A stretch of 64,000 bases of DNA from UBA12481 sp942493265 (GTDB lineage: Bacteria; Bacteroidota; Bacteroidia; Bacteroidales; UBA12481): assembly GCA_942493265.1 (NCBI GenBank), contig OW818688.1, forward strand, positions 3,906,001-3,970,000, read 5' to 3'. Every line of letters begins with the position of its first letter. Position 1 is the stretch's first letter. Below the pieces are notes generated by a model. It saw nothing but the letters and a program-made list of their open reading frames with translations. It had not been told where the DNA came from and made no database searches. A program made the translations under genes and the position numbers. This document shows positions 55,026-64,000 of the stretch, piece after piece.

Positions 55026-56394
55026 GGACAGGCAGATTTATGGTGAATGTACTTCCTTTACCGGGCCGGCTCGAAACATCGATGCTTCCGCCATGGGCTT
55101 CCACTATCTGTTTCACATAGAATAAACCCAGTCCCAGACCTTTGACTTTATGAACGTTACCGGTTGAAACCCGGTAGAACTTATCGAAAATATGTTTCTG
55201 ATCCTCTTTTCCGATGCCGATGCCATTATCGGTCACTGAGATGTGCAGCCGGTCATCGCAGACGACCTCCAGAATCACCAGCGGATCCTGCGTATTGTAT
55301 TTAATAGCATTGATCATCAGATTATGCAGGGCAACGGTCATCTGAACCTCATCGATATAGGCCGTTTTATTTACGAAATTAAAGTGTTCCTCGAGCTTGC
55401 ACGATTTCTCCTTGCACTCCCAACGGAAAGCCTCGGCAATGCCTGAAAAGAAGGGTTCCAGCTCAAGCTCCCTGCGGTCGAGCGAAAATTGTTTCCGCTC
55501 CCACATGCTGATCTCCAGCAGATGGTTAATCTGCTTGGTAAGTTGCCGGTTCTGTCGCCGGATCATGGATACCGTTTCTTTTGTTTTGGCACGGTCGTCC
55601 AGAACAGAGTCATTTTCAAGCGTTCGGGTGGCAATGGATATGGTGGACAGCGGTGTTTTCAGCTCATGGGTCATGTTATTAATAAAATCGGTCTTTAACT
55701 GAGATAAGCGCCTCTCTTCCATCAGATTACGCATAGAAAGCATAAATATAAGCGAAATTGCCAGCAAGGCCAGTAAGGCAATAATCAGGCTGCCTGTGAT
55801 TTCCCTGAGGACAAGCGCCTTTTTATTATTAAAATCAACGTAATAATTAATCCTGATTTCGAAATTGTTATCAATATTGGAATATTGATTCACGGGAATC
55901 TGATCCTTTTTAATGTTGAGTGTATCGGGATACAGCCAGGAGGAATCCCGAACCCGATCGTATATACTGACATCCACTTCCTCATTGAACAAAGTGAGGT
56001 GGGTAATGCAGAAAACCGACCGGAATTCGCTTTCTATCTTCATCTTTTTAAGATAGATGGTAAGCAGACTGTCGAGGACCTGCTTCTGCTCAAGGGTCTG
56101 ATGAAATTTGGTCAGCACGGTTTGCCTCACCGATGTGGTATCCGGCTGATCCTCATGATAAAATGGAATTGCTTTTTTTGCCTGGAAATTTAAAAGATAA
56201 TACGCCTTCGACAATCCCCTATTATCACCTTTATTGTCAATAAATGCAAGTCCTTTCTGGAGAATTTCACGATATCGGTATTCGAATTTCTCAGTCTCCA
56301 GACGATAGATCCTTAAAACCAAAAAGATCTCAATACCAACCACAATGAGGATAGCGAGGGCAGACAATAATAATATGACAAATTTCTGTTTCAT
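54991..56394 (-). CDS. Two-component sensor histidine kinase, membrane-bound
   Basis: 467 residues. First membrane helix about 5-28 and second about 203-222 enclose a ~175-residue periplasmic sensor. HisKA carries DFINNMTHELKTPLSTIS (phospho-acceptor H243). HATPase carries HNLMINAIKYNT, DNGIGIG and GLGLGLFYVKQIV. With the downstream response regulator it makes a complete pair. The stimulus is unknown. The divergent secreted coiled-coil protein (56540) shares its upstream region and could be a target or accessory. Confidence 0.93.
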   Translation of the reverse strand: MKQKFVILLLSALAILIVVGIEIFLVLRIYRLETEKFEYRYREILQKGLAFIDNKGDNRGLSKAYYLLNFQAKKAIPFYHEDQPDTTSVRQTVLTKFHQTLEQKQVLDSLLTIYLKKMKIESEFRSVFCITHLTLFNEEVDVSIYDRVRDSSWLYPDTLNIKKDQIPVNQYSNIDNNFEIRINYYVDFNNKKALVLREITGSLIIALLALLAISLIFMLSMRNLMEERRLSQLKTDFINNMTHELKTPLSTISIATRTLENDSVLDDRAKTKETVSMIRRQNRQLTKQINHLLEISMWERKQFSLDRRELELEPFFSGIAEAFRWECKEKSCKLEEHFNFVNKTAYIDEVQMTVALHNLMINAIKYNTQDPLVILEVVCDDRLHISVTDNGIGIGKEDQKHIFDKFYRVSTGNVHKVKGLGLGLFYVKQIVEAHGGSIDVSSRPGKGSTFTINLPVHGKNQNPVSRG

Positions 56395-56539
56395 ATAATC
56401 CGGAATAAAAATACGCTAAAAATGTCGCAGAAAAAGGGATTAACCTGACATTAACCCGGCATTAACGCTGTAACGATCAATCGTGCAGTATTTTTGAATC
56501 GTAAATAGAAATTAGAAACAGCAATTAACAAATACTAAA

Positions 56540-57283
56540 ATGAAAGCAACAAGATTTACCCCGGTTCTGTTTGGACTGTTTCTTGCGGCCATGATGCCGG
56601 CCATGGGACAGCAGGAAGCAGATAAAAAGAAGCAGGAGGCGGATGCCCAAAGAAAGAAGGAACAGGTAAGGATTGTGGTCGACTCAAAAAAGGATTCCCA
56701 GCAAGATTTGCAGAAAGCCATGGAAGAATCACTGGCTGCAGAAGAAAAGGCGCTCAAGGCCAGAAAAGACAACGGGATCATCGACAATATGGAGTTTTAC
56801 AAGCAGGCTGAAGCGCTCAAGGAACATCAAAAGCAGATGCAGCAGATGAAAATTGAAAGTCCGGACTGGGAAGTTGCCCGCCTTTACGGAACTCCATCGA
56901 TTTCATGGAAGGGTGGCGAAAAAGATGCCTTCAACATTTACCGATACGGCATGGATCGGGAGAATAGTTCATTAAGTATCAGCAAAAACCTTGAAGATGT
57001 GACGATTGCGAACGACTTCTTTTATGATGCAAAAACCGGATCCACTAATATCAGCTTTTTTGTGAATGGCAGTTTGAAAGCTGGTGAGCTCAAAATCACC
57101 CTCAAAAAGCCGGATAAAACCACCTTTCAGGAAATCACCATCTCGCCTCTGGCAGATGTTAACTGGAATCAGTCATTTCGGTGGGATGAGGAAGAAACGG
57201 ACGAATACCTTGGCAAGTGGACCATCTCCATATCTGCCTCCAAGGCAAACGGAAATTATCGGGTTCAGGTAAATTCGAGGTAA
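56540..57283 (+). CDS. Secreted coiled-coil/beta protein, hypothetical
   Basis: 247 residues: signal peptide (near AMGQ), a highly charged helical region (about 25-110; KKKQEADAQRKKEQVRIVVD, EESLAAEEKALKARKDNG) likely coiled coil, then a beta-rich C-terminal half (SFFVNGSLKAGELKITLKKP, YLGKWTISISASKANGNYRV). No family was recognised. It is divergent from the sensor kinase with ~145 bp between; joint regulation is plausible. Confidence 0.65.
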   Translation: MKATRFTPVLFGLFLAAMMPAMGQQEADKKKQEADAQRKKEQVRIVVDSKKDSQQDLQKAMEESLAAEEKALKARKDNGIIDNMEFYKQAEALKEHQKQMQQMKIESPDWEVARLYGTPSISWKGGEKDAFNIYRYGMDRENSSLSISKNLEDVTIANDFFYDAKTGSTNISFFVNGSLKAGELKITLKKPDKTTFQEITISPLADVNWNQSFRWDEEETDEYLGKWTISISASKANGNYRVQVNSR

Positions 57284-57296
57284 TTTGATTGGAGCA

Positions 57297-57938
57297 TTAA
57301 AACCTGACTGACAGACCAATACCTGTAGAGGCCGGTTCGAAAGAAATTCTTTCGCCGGCCTTTATTAGTTTCAGATATCCGGCAATCTGAAGAACAAATG
57401 AAGTAAATCCCGTAAGGAGCAGAACAGCATTTACATCAGTCGAATGCTGGGATATCCAAGATTCCGGATCCCCGGATGCACTGGTTTTCAGCGCCAATAA
57501 TCCAGCACCCGGAATGGCCAGGCAGGTGCCGGCCAGCATGAGTTTTCCTGCTGAGGCCATTTCTATCCGGGTATCATTATCCGATAATAAACCCGGATTT
57601 ATATTCTTAACCATTTTATTCCTTTCCCTTTCTTTTGCCGGCCGGATAATAAAATCCGAAATCAGGGCCGGTTTTTCTTCCACCACGGAATCCGGAACCA
57701 GATATTGAATGGAAGAATCATGCAGAAAGCCCTGCTTCTTTTTAAAAGTGGCCGCCCGGAATTCGCCGCTATGATTGCCCAGAACAAGTCTGCCGCCGGG
57801 ATAAATATAAGTGTAGGTTATTGACTTCAGATCAGGTTCAGAATAGAGCGTGATCGTTTTGGTCACCCGTACACTATCTTGCCCAAAAGCAATCGCAGCA
57901 CACAAAGTCGCGATGAAAACAATCAAAATCTTTTTCAT
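57297..57938 (-). CDS. Exported hypothetical protein
   Basis: 213 residues: signal peptide (near AFGQ), an SH3-like beta region (LYSEPDLKSITYTYIYPGG, FKKKQGFLHDSSIQYLVPDS), a basic stretch (RPAKERERNKMVKNI) and two hydrophobic segments (MLAGTCLAIPGAGLLAL; VLLLTGFTSFVLQIAGYL). No family was recognised. It is convergent to the previous gene with 13 bp between. Confidence 0.6.
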   Translation of the reverse strand: MKKILIVFIATLCAAIAFGQDSVRVTKTITLYSEPDLKSITYTYIYPGGRLVLGNHSGEFRAATFKKKQGFLHDSSIQYLVPDSVVEEKPALISDFIIRPAKERERNKMVKNINPGLLSDNDTRIEMASAGKLMLAGTCLAIPGAGLLALKTSASGDPESWISQHSTDVNAVLLLTGFTSFVLQIAGYLKLIKAGERISFEPASTGIGLSVRF

Positions 57939-58009
57939 GGTGGGATGGTGATTGATTTCAATAAATTTACAACTTTCCAGCGTTATCCAGAAAATCTAAA
58001 TTTAAATTC

Positions 58010-59692
58010 ATGAAACCAAACAAATTATTTTCAATTACAGCTGCGATGCTGTTATTCACAGGCCTTGCAAATGCACAGCATGACCCTATTGAAAGAGGTT
58101 TGAACGCTATTAGTAAAGAGGCTATTAAGGGCCAGCTCGACTTTCTTGCATCAGACTGGACGGAAGGTCGCGAAACTACCACAAAAGGTGAATTTATGGC
58201 CGGCGATTATATCTCTTCGGTTTTTCAGATATACGGCTGTGCACCGGCCGGAGACCTGGCTCCGATGCAGGGATTCAGCATGGATCAGATGTATTTGTAC
58301 ATAGCGGGTGAACGACCGAAAATGACCCCTCCGGCACGCACCTATTTTCAGGACATCCCCTTTGTCCAGACCCTGAGCAGCGAGTCTTCCATGGAACTGA
58401 TCACCCGCGAAGGTTCAACCGAGCGCAAATACCTGCTTTCCAAAGGCAGCGATTATAGCCTGTGGGGATCAGCAACCGGCATGGAAATAACCACAACTGT
58501 TATATTCATCGGATACGGCTATAAAAATGATTCACTGGGTTATGATGATTTTAAAGGGATCGATGTCAAGGGTAAAATTGTTTTAAGGATCAACGGGTTA
58601 CCCGGAATGAAAGATACCCTGTCCATTGCATACAAAAAGCTGAATCTCAAGGATCACAGCATGCTTTATCAGTCTTATGAAGTTAAGGACAAGCTGTTAA
58701 AGGAGTACCAGGTGGCAGGGGTTATTGATTATCCCGGCTATTCCCAGGGATCGCCTGCGAATTATCCCTTCCGCTTCAACACCAGAACTTACGAAGGAGA
58801 CAAACGGCTGAATTCGGGATCCCTGAATATCAGTCTGCCGGTTGACACACTCGCCGCATCCGTGATTACCATTGCTGCCTCCCCAAAAATCATTACGGAG
58901 ATCATGAACGGATCAGGTATAAATATTAAAGAATTTGAAGAAAATGGAGCAAAACTTAAGCCGGGATCGCGTGAGATTAAGGGGAAAACGATCCACTTTA
59001 AAAATGCCGTTACCACACAAACTGTTCGTGGCCGAAATGTGCTGGCTATGATTGAAGGTGAAAACCCTAATGAAGTCATTGTTGTAGGTGCTCATTATGA
59101 TCATCTTGGAACTAATAACGGATATATCTGGAACGGTGCCGATGATAATGCTTCCGGTACGGTGGGTGTTATGACGATTGCCAAAGCGTTTATGGCTACG
59201 GGGGTAAAACCAAAGAAAACAATCATTTTCGCGGCCTGGACCGGTGAAGAAAAGGGGCTGCTGGGATCGAACTATTACGTGGATAAATATCCAAAGAAAG
59301 AAAACCTGGTATTGAACCTGAATTTTGACATGATATCACGCCGGCCGGAAAAGGATACTGCAGGATTTAAGGCCGGGATGGATTATACTGAAGCATTCCC
59401 TATTCTTAAAGAACTGGTTGAAAAGGCAAATACCAAATATGAACTTGGACTGGATGTCAAGTTCAGGCCTTCAAAACAGCCGATGGCCGGTACCGACTTC
59501 ACCCCCTTTTCGATGAAGAAAGTTCCAATTTTTGGATTTGATGCAGCCTTTACCTCGGATTATCATGGTGCCATGGATCATTCAGAAAAGGCCAACATCG
59601 ACCTGATGCAGAAAATCATCAAGGCTGGGTTTGTCACTTTGTATGAACTGGCGAATTCGGAGGAAAAAATTGAGGCTATGAAAAAGAATTGA
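58010..59692 (+). CDS. M28 family zinc aminopeptidase with PA domain
   Basis: 560 residues: signal peptide (near ANAQ), PA domain inserted (about 110-300; YDDFKGIDVKGKIVLRINGL), and M28 catalytic domain with GAHYDHLG (Zn ligand H362), GADDNASGT (D378-D379 region), WTGEEKGLLGS (catalytic/ligand Glu pair), NFDMISR and YHGAMDHSEK. It cleaves N-terminal residues from peptides in the periplasm or outside. It is a single gene. Confidence 0.92.
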   Translation: MKPNKLFSITAAMLLFTGLANAQHDPIERGLNAISKEAIKGQLDFLASDWTEGRETTTKGEFMAGDYISSVFQIYGCAPAGDLAPMQGFSMDQMYLYIAGERPKMTPPARTYFQDIPFVQTLSSESSMELITREGSTERKYLLSKGSDYSLWGSATGMEITTTVIFIGYGYKNDSLGYDDFKGIDVKGKIVLRINGLPGMKDTLSIAYKKLNLKDHSMLYQSYEVKDKLLKEYQVAGVIDYPGYSQGSPANYPFRFNTRTYEGDKRLNSGSLNISLPVDTLAASVITIAASPKIITEIMNGSGINIKEFEENGAKLKPGSREIKGKTIHFKNAVTTQTVRGRNVLAMIEGENPNEVIVVGAHYDHLGTNNGYIWNGADDNASGTVGVMTIAKAFMATGVKPKKTIIFAAWTGEEKGLLGSNYYVDKYPKKENLVLNLNFDMISRRPEKDTAGFKAGMDYTEAFPILKELVEKANTKYELGLDVKFRPSKQPMAGTDFTPFSMKKVPIFGFDAAFTSDYHGAMDHSEKANIDLMQKIIKAGFVTLYELANSEEKIEAMKKN

Positions 59693-59863
59693 CAGGAAAT
59701 AGTTAAACAATCGATGGGCATCTTCGAGTTTTAAACGTCCGGATTCGAGTATTGGTGCTATCGCCAATGATTCAGTTAGGCTTGGGCCACAGGGAATAAT
59801 AAAATTTCTTGGTGGCCCTCTTCTTTACCTCTGCGGCCCTCTGTGTGCCTCCTTGTAACTTTC

Positions 59864-61351
59864 TTACTTTGCCCAATCCGGCAGAGCCAGGTCTATACCC
59901 AGCACGTATATCATCAGGAAGTAAAGCACCACCGGCAACAGTACCATGCTGATGAGCTTGACCCAGATGCCTGCCCGGGCCATATCTCCAACGGTGACCT
60001 TATTGCTTCCGAAAATCACCGTGTTCGGTCCCGTTCCGGCCGGCATGATAAATACGAAAGAGGCTGCGAAGGTAGCGGGAATCATCAGGAGCATGGGATT
60101 AACGCTACCAGCAACGGCAATGGAGGCCAGAACCGGCAGAAAAATATTGGCGGTGGCAGTATTTGAATTCATTTCAGTGAAGAGAAGTACGGCTCCAACA
60201 ACAATAATCAGAACAATGAGGGTAGGAAATCCGCTTACGAAAGCCAGCTGGCCTCCCAGCCAATCGGCCAGTCCGGTGGACTTAAATCCGGTTGCAAGGG
60301 CATATCCGCCGCCAACAATCACACCTACTCCCCAGGGCACTGTGCTGGCCGACTTCCAGTCGAGGAGCCGCTTATTGTCCTTGCCTGAAGGCAGGATAAA
60401 CAACAGCAGGGCGCCAAACATTCCAACGGTACTGTCCTCAACATATTCTTTCACTCCCAGGAGGGTGCTCCAGCCTGGAATCACCGTATTATCGAAAATG
60501 AATCCATCACGAAAAACCCAACCAAAAGTAGTGAGTAAAAAAATCCACATGACCCGTTTCTCGCCCGGCGACATATCCCCCATGGCCTTTAGTTCCCCTT
60601 CGATCAGTTCACGGTTGCCGGGTATGCTGCCCCGGATCTTAAAAAAGACCGTCAGGTAATACCAGATCAGGGGCAGGAACAGGATCATAATGGGCATCCC
60701 GACTTTCAGCCATGAAAAGAAACTGATTTTCTCAGCCAGCGGGAATAATTTATCCATGATGCCGCCGAAAATCAGGTTGGTGGGTGAGCCAATTAGTGTG
60801 GCCACTCCGCCAATGCTGGCTGCATAAGCGATTCCCAGCATCAGGGCAACCCCGAATTTTGGGTTTGAGTTATCCTGTGCTTCCTCCTTGGCAATGATTG
60901 CCATACCAATTGGCAGCATCATTAGGGCGGCAGTAACATTGGCGATCCACATGGAAAGGAAAGCCGTAGCCAGCATCATGCTGAGCAGTATGCGAGGCCG
61001 ACTGGTACCCAGAGCTTTAATGAGTACAAGTGAAATTCGTTTATGAAGATTCTGATTTTCAATGGCTTTCGCGATAAAAAACCCGGAAATCATCAGCAAA
61101 ACCAGATCATGTCCGTAATTGATAGCCGTTTCACCGGCCGGAAGAACCTTTAATACAGGAAATAGAAGCATTGGTAAAAAGGCTGTGGCAAAAATCGGGA
61201 TTGCCTCGGTTATCCACCATATGGCCATGCATATGGCTACTGCCGCCGCGTTGCGGGCAGCAACGGACATCCCGGCAGGCACCGGAAGCACGAGCATCAC
61301 GATCAGGAAAATGATCCCGCCGGTCAGACCTGCATATTTTATATTCTTCAT
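59864..61351 (-). CDS. SLC13/DASS-type sodium-coupled anion symporter
   Basis: 495 residues. The start at 61351 (MKNIKYAGLTGGIIFLIVML) is preferred because the longer frame begins in a terminator. About 12 membrane segments. DASS motifs: WWITEAIPIFATAFLPMLLF, ANVTAALMMLPIGMAI, YAASIGGVATLIGSPTNLIF (first SNT-like motif) and TEMNSNTATANIFLPVL (second SNT motif). It imports dicarboxylates, citrate or sulfate with Na+; the substrate is not determinable. It is downstream of a terminator, hence with its own promoter. Confidence 0.9.
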   Translation of the reverse strand: MKNIKYAGLTGGIIFLIVMLVLPVPAGMSVAARNAAAVAICMAIWWITEAIPIFATAFLPMLLFPVLKVLPAGETAINYGHDLVLLMISGFFIAKAIENQNLHKRISLVLIKALGTSRPRILLSMMLATAFLSMWIANVTAALMMLPIGMAIIAKEEAQDNSNPKFGVALMLGIAYAASIGGVATLIGSPTNLIFGGIMDKLFPLAEKISFFSWLKVGMPIMILFLPLIWYYLTVFFKIRGSIPGNRELIEGELKAMGDMSPGEKRVMWIFLLTTFGWVFRDGFIFDNTVIPGWSTLLGVKEYVEDSTVGMFGALLLFILPSGKDNKRLLDWKSASTVPWGVGVIVGGGYALATGFKSTGLADWLGGQLAFVSGFPTLIVLIIVVGAVLLFTEMNSNTATANIFLPVLASIAVAGSVNPMLLMIPATFAASFVFIMPAGTGPNTVIFGSNKVTVGDMARAGIWVKLISMVLLPVVLYFLMIYVLGIDLALPDWAK

Positions 61352-61360
61352 GATAAAGAC

Positions 61361-61397
61361 AAAAAAAATGGGGACGGAAGCAATCATCCGTCCCCAT
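61361..61397 (-). terminator. Rho-independent terminator
   Basis: On the minus strand ATGGGGACGGA-TGATTGC-TTCCGTCCCCAT followed by eight T. A perfect stem, 13 bp after the lipoprotein gene stop. Confidence 0.9.
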
Positions 61398-61409
61398 TCT
61401 CAGTAAATA

Positions 61410-62438
61410 CTATTCGTAATATGAATAGGTGTAAACTTCCTGCCATCCGTCACCGGCGCGGGTGATTTTTGACGGTCTGTTTTTGGAGTCAAATTCATAG
61501 GAAATGCTGGTCCTCTTTTTAGGATCGGTGTTACGTGGATCCCAGTATTCGAGGTAATCAACCAGTTTTCTGCTCGGCCTGCCAAACAGGTTACCCATAG
61601 GCAGGGTGTTGCTGTCGACCATGCTGGACTGGAATATATTATTCACGTTTTCGCCCACGGTATAAGTAAATTCCTTGATCTTCTTAACAGTAACACCATC
61701 ATCATCATAGGTTGTATGTTTCATGATGCTGCCATTTGTGATCACAGCCTGCATTTTCAGATGATCGGCACTACCCCAGTGCTCAATGATCTTAACCAGG
61801 AAACCATCGGCATCATACTCATAGGCAGCCCATTCGCCACCACCCCAGTCTTCCTTGGTAATCATTCCCTGTGCATTGATATCATAGGTTGTTGCGGAGC
61901 TTCCTTTGGTGATGGTCAGCTTGCCGGCTACCGAATAATCATAGGTAATGGTCTTATCCAGATCATCATTCCAATAGTCATCAATACGGGAAATTCTTTT
62001 CGTCGTATTATCATAGATGAACTCATAACGCTCCACGCCATCAGTATAAACAACACCGATAGATTTTACCAGTGAAGCGGTTGAGAAGGTTACATCCTCA
62101 CCGTATCCGGTATCTTCTGAATTGGTGGCATAGGCGCGGACGTGGTAAACAGCACCCGGGGTTAAACCGGTTATGGCGCTGGTGAATGCACCGGTTCCGG
62201 TGCCATCGGAAGTTTTCGAATCGGCAATCGTAGGATTAGCTGCTGTGCCCCAGCAAACGCCGCGTACCGTAACAGCGGAACTGCCTTCATCTGTGATGTT
62301 TCCGCCAGATGTGGCAGAGGTTTCAGTTACAGAAGTTACTGATGCTGTTGTAACTACCGGGGGATCGTTTTTCTTGCACGAAGAAAATGGGATGGCCATA
62401 ACTACGGCCAGTGCCAGAAGGGAAATCTGCTTTTTCAT
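61410..62438 (-). CDS. Lipoprotein with one fibronectin-like repeat and YD/RHS-like beta region
   Basis: 342 residues: lipobox (VMAIPFSSC), one ~90-residue repeat of the same type as in the 996-residue protein (TSATSGGNITDEGSSAVTVR, TGLTPGAVYHVRAYATNSED), then a region of YEYDADGFLVKIIEHW-type and YDNTTKRISRIDDYW-type strands like DUF4595/YD-repeat proteins. Surface-exposed or periplasmic; function unknown. A single gene ending at a strong terminator. Confidence 0.78.
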   Translation of the reverse strand: MKKQISLLALAVVMAIPFSSCKKNDPPVVTTASVTSVTETSATSGGNITDEGSSAVTVRGVCWGTAANPTIADSKTSDGTGTGAFTSAITGLTPGAVYHVRAYATNSEDTGYGEDVTFSTASLVKSIGVVYTDGVERYEFIYDNTTKRISRIDDYWNDDLDKTITYDYSVAGKLTITKGSSATTYDINAQGMITKEDWGGGEWAAYEYDADGFLVKIIEHWGSADHLKMQAVITNGSIMKHTTYDDDGVTVKKIKEFTYTVGENVNNIFQSSMVDSNTLPMGNLFGRPSRKLVDYLEYWDPRNTDPKKRTSISYEFDSKNRPSKITRAGDGWQEVYTYSYYE

Positions 62439-62488
62439 TGTTTCAGTGAATTAGAATTAAAAATATAATTAGTTTAAATTTAAGACCA

Positions 62489-63505
62489 TCAATTGCTTCC
62501 GGCTATAATAATCATTGCCAAACCAGCCGTGAAGAAGAGGAACATCAGTACGAGCAGGGTATTAACTGCTTTGCTTGCCCCCTTGAACTCTTTCCAGATG
62601 AATACACCCCATAAGGCTCCGATCATGGTGGCACACTGTCCCAGGCCGAAAGAGATGGCATAGCCGGCCTTATTGGCGGCCAGAAGGCTCAAAGAGGTTC
62701 CCAGGGCCCAAATCAGTCCCCCGATCACTCCGGAAAGATGACTCTTGAAATTCCCTTCAAAATATTGTTTAAAGGTTACTGGTGCGCCCTCAATTGGTTT
62801 TCTCATCAGATAGGTGTTGAACAGGAAATTGCTCACCAGCACGCCGATGGCAAAAAAGAAAAATGCAGCATAGGGGGTTAGTTTTCCTGCATCTGCAGTA
62901 CCTGCACCGGTGCTTTCAGGATCAACGGCAATGGCACTGGCGATGAAGCGAAAGAACCAGGCCATCAGAAAACCGGCCACTACAGAAAGGACAATACCCT
63001 TGGTTGAAGTTTTTTTGGCCATAGATGCCAGCTTTTTATAGGCCAGTGCATCCAGGATAATAGCAACCAGCACAATAGCCATACCGATAAAAAGGAACAC
63101 CGGATCACCCTGCGGGGTGGCAATATAATTTATAATCACTCCCAGAACCATACATAGACCCACTCCCACCGGAAATGCGATGGCCAGTCCGGCAACGGAA
63201 ATAGCGGCTACCAGGAGGATATTCGAGAGATTAAAGATAATTCCTCCAATAATCGGGCTGATAATGCTTGAGGTACTCGCCTGTTTGATGCTTTCAATAA
63301 AACCCATTCCCTTGTCGCCATAGCTACCAAACGTAAGGCCGAAAAGCAATGAAAACAGGAGTATCCCCAAAACATAATCCCAGTAGAAAAGTTCGAACCG
63401 CCAACTTTTAGCGGCAATTTTCTGAGTGTTTGCCCACGATCCCCAGCAAAGCATGGTGATAAAGCAGAAGATGACTGCCAGTGTGTAACTACTTACGATG
63501 AACAT
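62489..63505 (-). CDS. GRP-family sugar/ureide transporter (DMT superfamily)
   Basis: 338 residues with ten hydrophobic helices. MLCWGSWANTQKIAAKSWRF, YWDYVLGILLFSLLFGLTFG, GGIIFNLSNILLVAAISVAG and GLIWALGTSLSLLAANKAGY match the glucose/ribose-type transporter and ureide permease family. It lies 30 bp after the esterase-like gene on the same strand. The substrate is likely a sugar or nucleoside, not assigned. Confidence 0.85.
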   Translation of the reverse strand: MFIVSSYTLAVIFCFITMLCWGSWANTQKIAAKSWRFELFYWDYVLGILLFSLLFGLTFGSYGDKGMGFIESIKQASTSSIISPIIGGIIFNLSNILLVAAISVAGLAIAFPVGVGLCMVLGVIINYIATPQGDPVFLFIGMAIVLVAIILDALAYKKLASMAKKTSTKGIVLSVVAGFLMAWFFRFIASAIAVDPESTGAGTADAGKLTPYAAFFFFAIGVLVSNFLFNTYLMRKPIEGAPVTFKQYFEGNFKSHLSGVIGGLIWALGTSLSLLAANKAGYAISFGLGQCATMIGALWGVFIWKEFKGASKAVNTLLVLMFLFFTAGLAMIIIAGSN

Positions 63506-63535
63506 GGTTAGTTGTATTAGTTGTTATTACTTGTT

Positions 63536-64000
63536 CTATCTGTGAAATTTCATAGCTGTATAAGAAATCAGTGCCGGCAAGCCGGCCATGAACCATCCAA
63601 ATCCTCCATTGCCTTCCCTCACGCGGTATTCATGAGCGATATCCCTATCGCGCAGGAGCATATGGGCATTGCCGTTCCCTTCCGGGAATTTGCCCGCATC
63701 CGGAGCATCCAGGTAAATGGCCAGTCGCTTCAGCTGCTCCCGGTTCAGGTCTCCGATCAAATCTGAAACCGGGATTTTCAACAGTACCGCATCACTCAGC
63801 GCACAGGAGCTGAATTGTTGCGGATTGGATGCTACCCGGAAAGCTTCCAGTGCTTCATCACCACAAGCAACCAATGCGCGGAAACGAAAACCCTGACGGA
63901 TACGCAGTTTCCCTTCCAGTTCAGGAAGAGCGCCAATCAAGCCATTAACTGAATTTACCGGCAAAAAAACCAGCAGCAGCGGGCACATACTGTTCTCCGA
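63536..64000 (-). CDS. Esterase/alpha-beta hydrolase-like protein, C-terminal part, cut by window end
   Basis: The frame is open to the window edge, so the N-terminus is missing. About 154 residues are visible. The ending IYLDAPDAGKFPEGNGNAHM, LRDRDIAHEYRVREGNGGFG, WFMAGLPALISYTAMKF follows the C-terminal pattern of putative esterase (esterase D/feruloyl-type) proteins, where a short-range Asp and a His near the end complete the triad. Here the usual G-x-H appears as EGNGGFGW, so the His is not obvious. It is in one unit with the sugar transporter. Confidence 0.5.
   Translation of the reverse strand, partial: SENSMCPLLLVFLPVNSVNGLIGALPELEGKLRIRQGFRFRALVACGDEALEAFRVASNPQQFSSCALSDAVLLKIPVSDLIGDLNREQLKRLAIYLDAPDAGKFPEGNGNAHMLLRDRDIAHEYRVREGNGGFGWFMAGLPALISYTAMKFHR

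Noticed and set aside
59812..59855. Another ACCACGGAG repeat copy
   Set aside because: CTCTGCGGCCCTCTGTGTGCC is only loosely similar and has no partner arm; too degraded to call.

Overview
The window looks like a chromosomal segment of an anaerobic or facultative, environmental Bacteroidota member (class Bacteroidia; order not determinable by eye). Support: type IX secretion (T9SS) sorting domains, -7 promoter elements of the Bacteroidota form TAnnTTTG, families such as DUF5916, DUF4159 and DUF1080, a Bacteroidota-style ECF sigma factor, and secreted glycosidases. No rRNA, phage, transposase or CRISPR array is visible. One tRNA gene, tRNA-Ser(CGA), is present.

Layout. 0-13 kb: the end of a sodium/solute symporter, then a metal and cofactor region. 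One minus-strand operon runs DUF134 regulator > NifX-like > two DUF5320 proteins > NifX-like > DUF89/ARMT1-like > truncated CGGC protein > Mrp-type ATPase. Next to it lies a Cus/Czc-type heavy-metal efflux operon, and beyond that a second unit, NifX-like > DUF1847. The two NifX-containing units share a GAAC-N4-GTTC palindrome at their promoters and look co-regulated. 13-26 kb: an alcohol dehydrogenase, a glycan unit (DUF1080, GH20 hexosaminidase, GH29 fucosidase), a PAS histidine kinase, a deoxyhypusine-synthase-like/agmatinase pair, a Nudix hydrolase and a DUF5916 protein. 25.4-30 kb: dense palindromic repeats that bracket a DUF559 nuclease gene, a 4-hydroxy-2-oxoglutarate aldolase-like plus alanine-glyoxylate aminotransferase-like pair, and a sialidase-like protein. 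30-35.5 kb: asparagine synthase B, a small T9SS protein and a 996-residue surface protein with nine repeats.

35.5-41.5 kb holds the most unusual locus: a nucleotidyltransferase, a PqqD-HprK fusion kinase, two tiny ORFs with the same C-terminal signature (PFTKPE...SPW), and a large T9SS protein in the same transcription unit as one of them. It reads like a peptide-modification (RiPP-like) locus without lasso-type cyclisation genes.

42-64 kb: a cruciform element at the 3' end of tRNA-Ser with a 20-bp duplication, DUF4159, a ribbon-helix-helix/SPFH pair, an ECF sigma factor, uvrA, two dihydroorotate-dehydrogenase-like paralogues without the usual catalytic motif, a PLP-binding YggS protein, acyl-ACP thioesterase, a two-component system, an M28 peptidase, an SLC13-type carrier, a GRP-type sugar carrier and a truncated esterase-like gene.

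A window-wide theme is the number of distinct palindromic or tandem intergenic repeat families. Many copies begin exactly at, or supply, the stop codon of the neighbouring gene. All family names come from recognising sequence motifs by eye; no database search was run.
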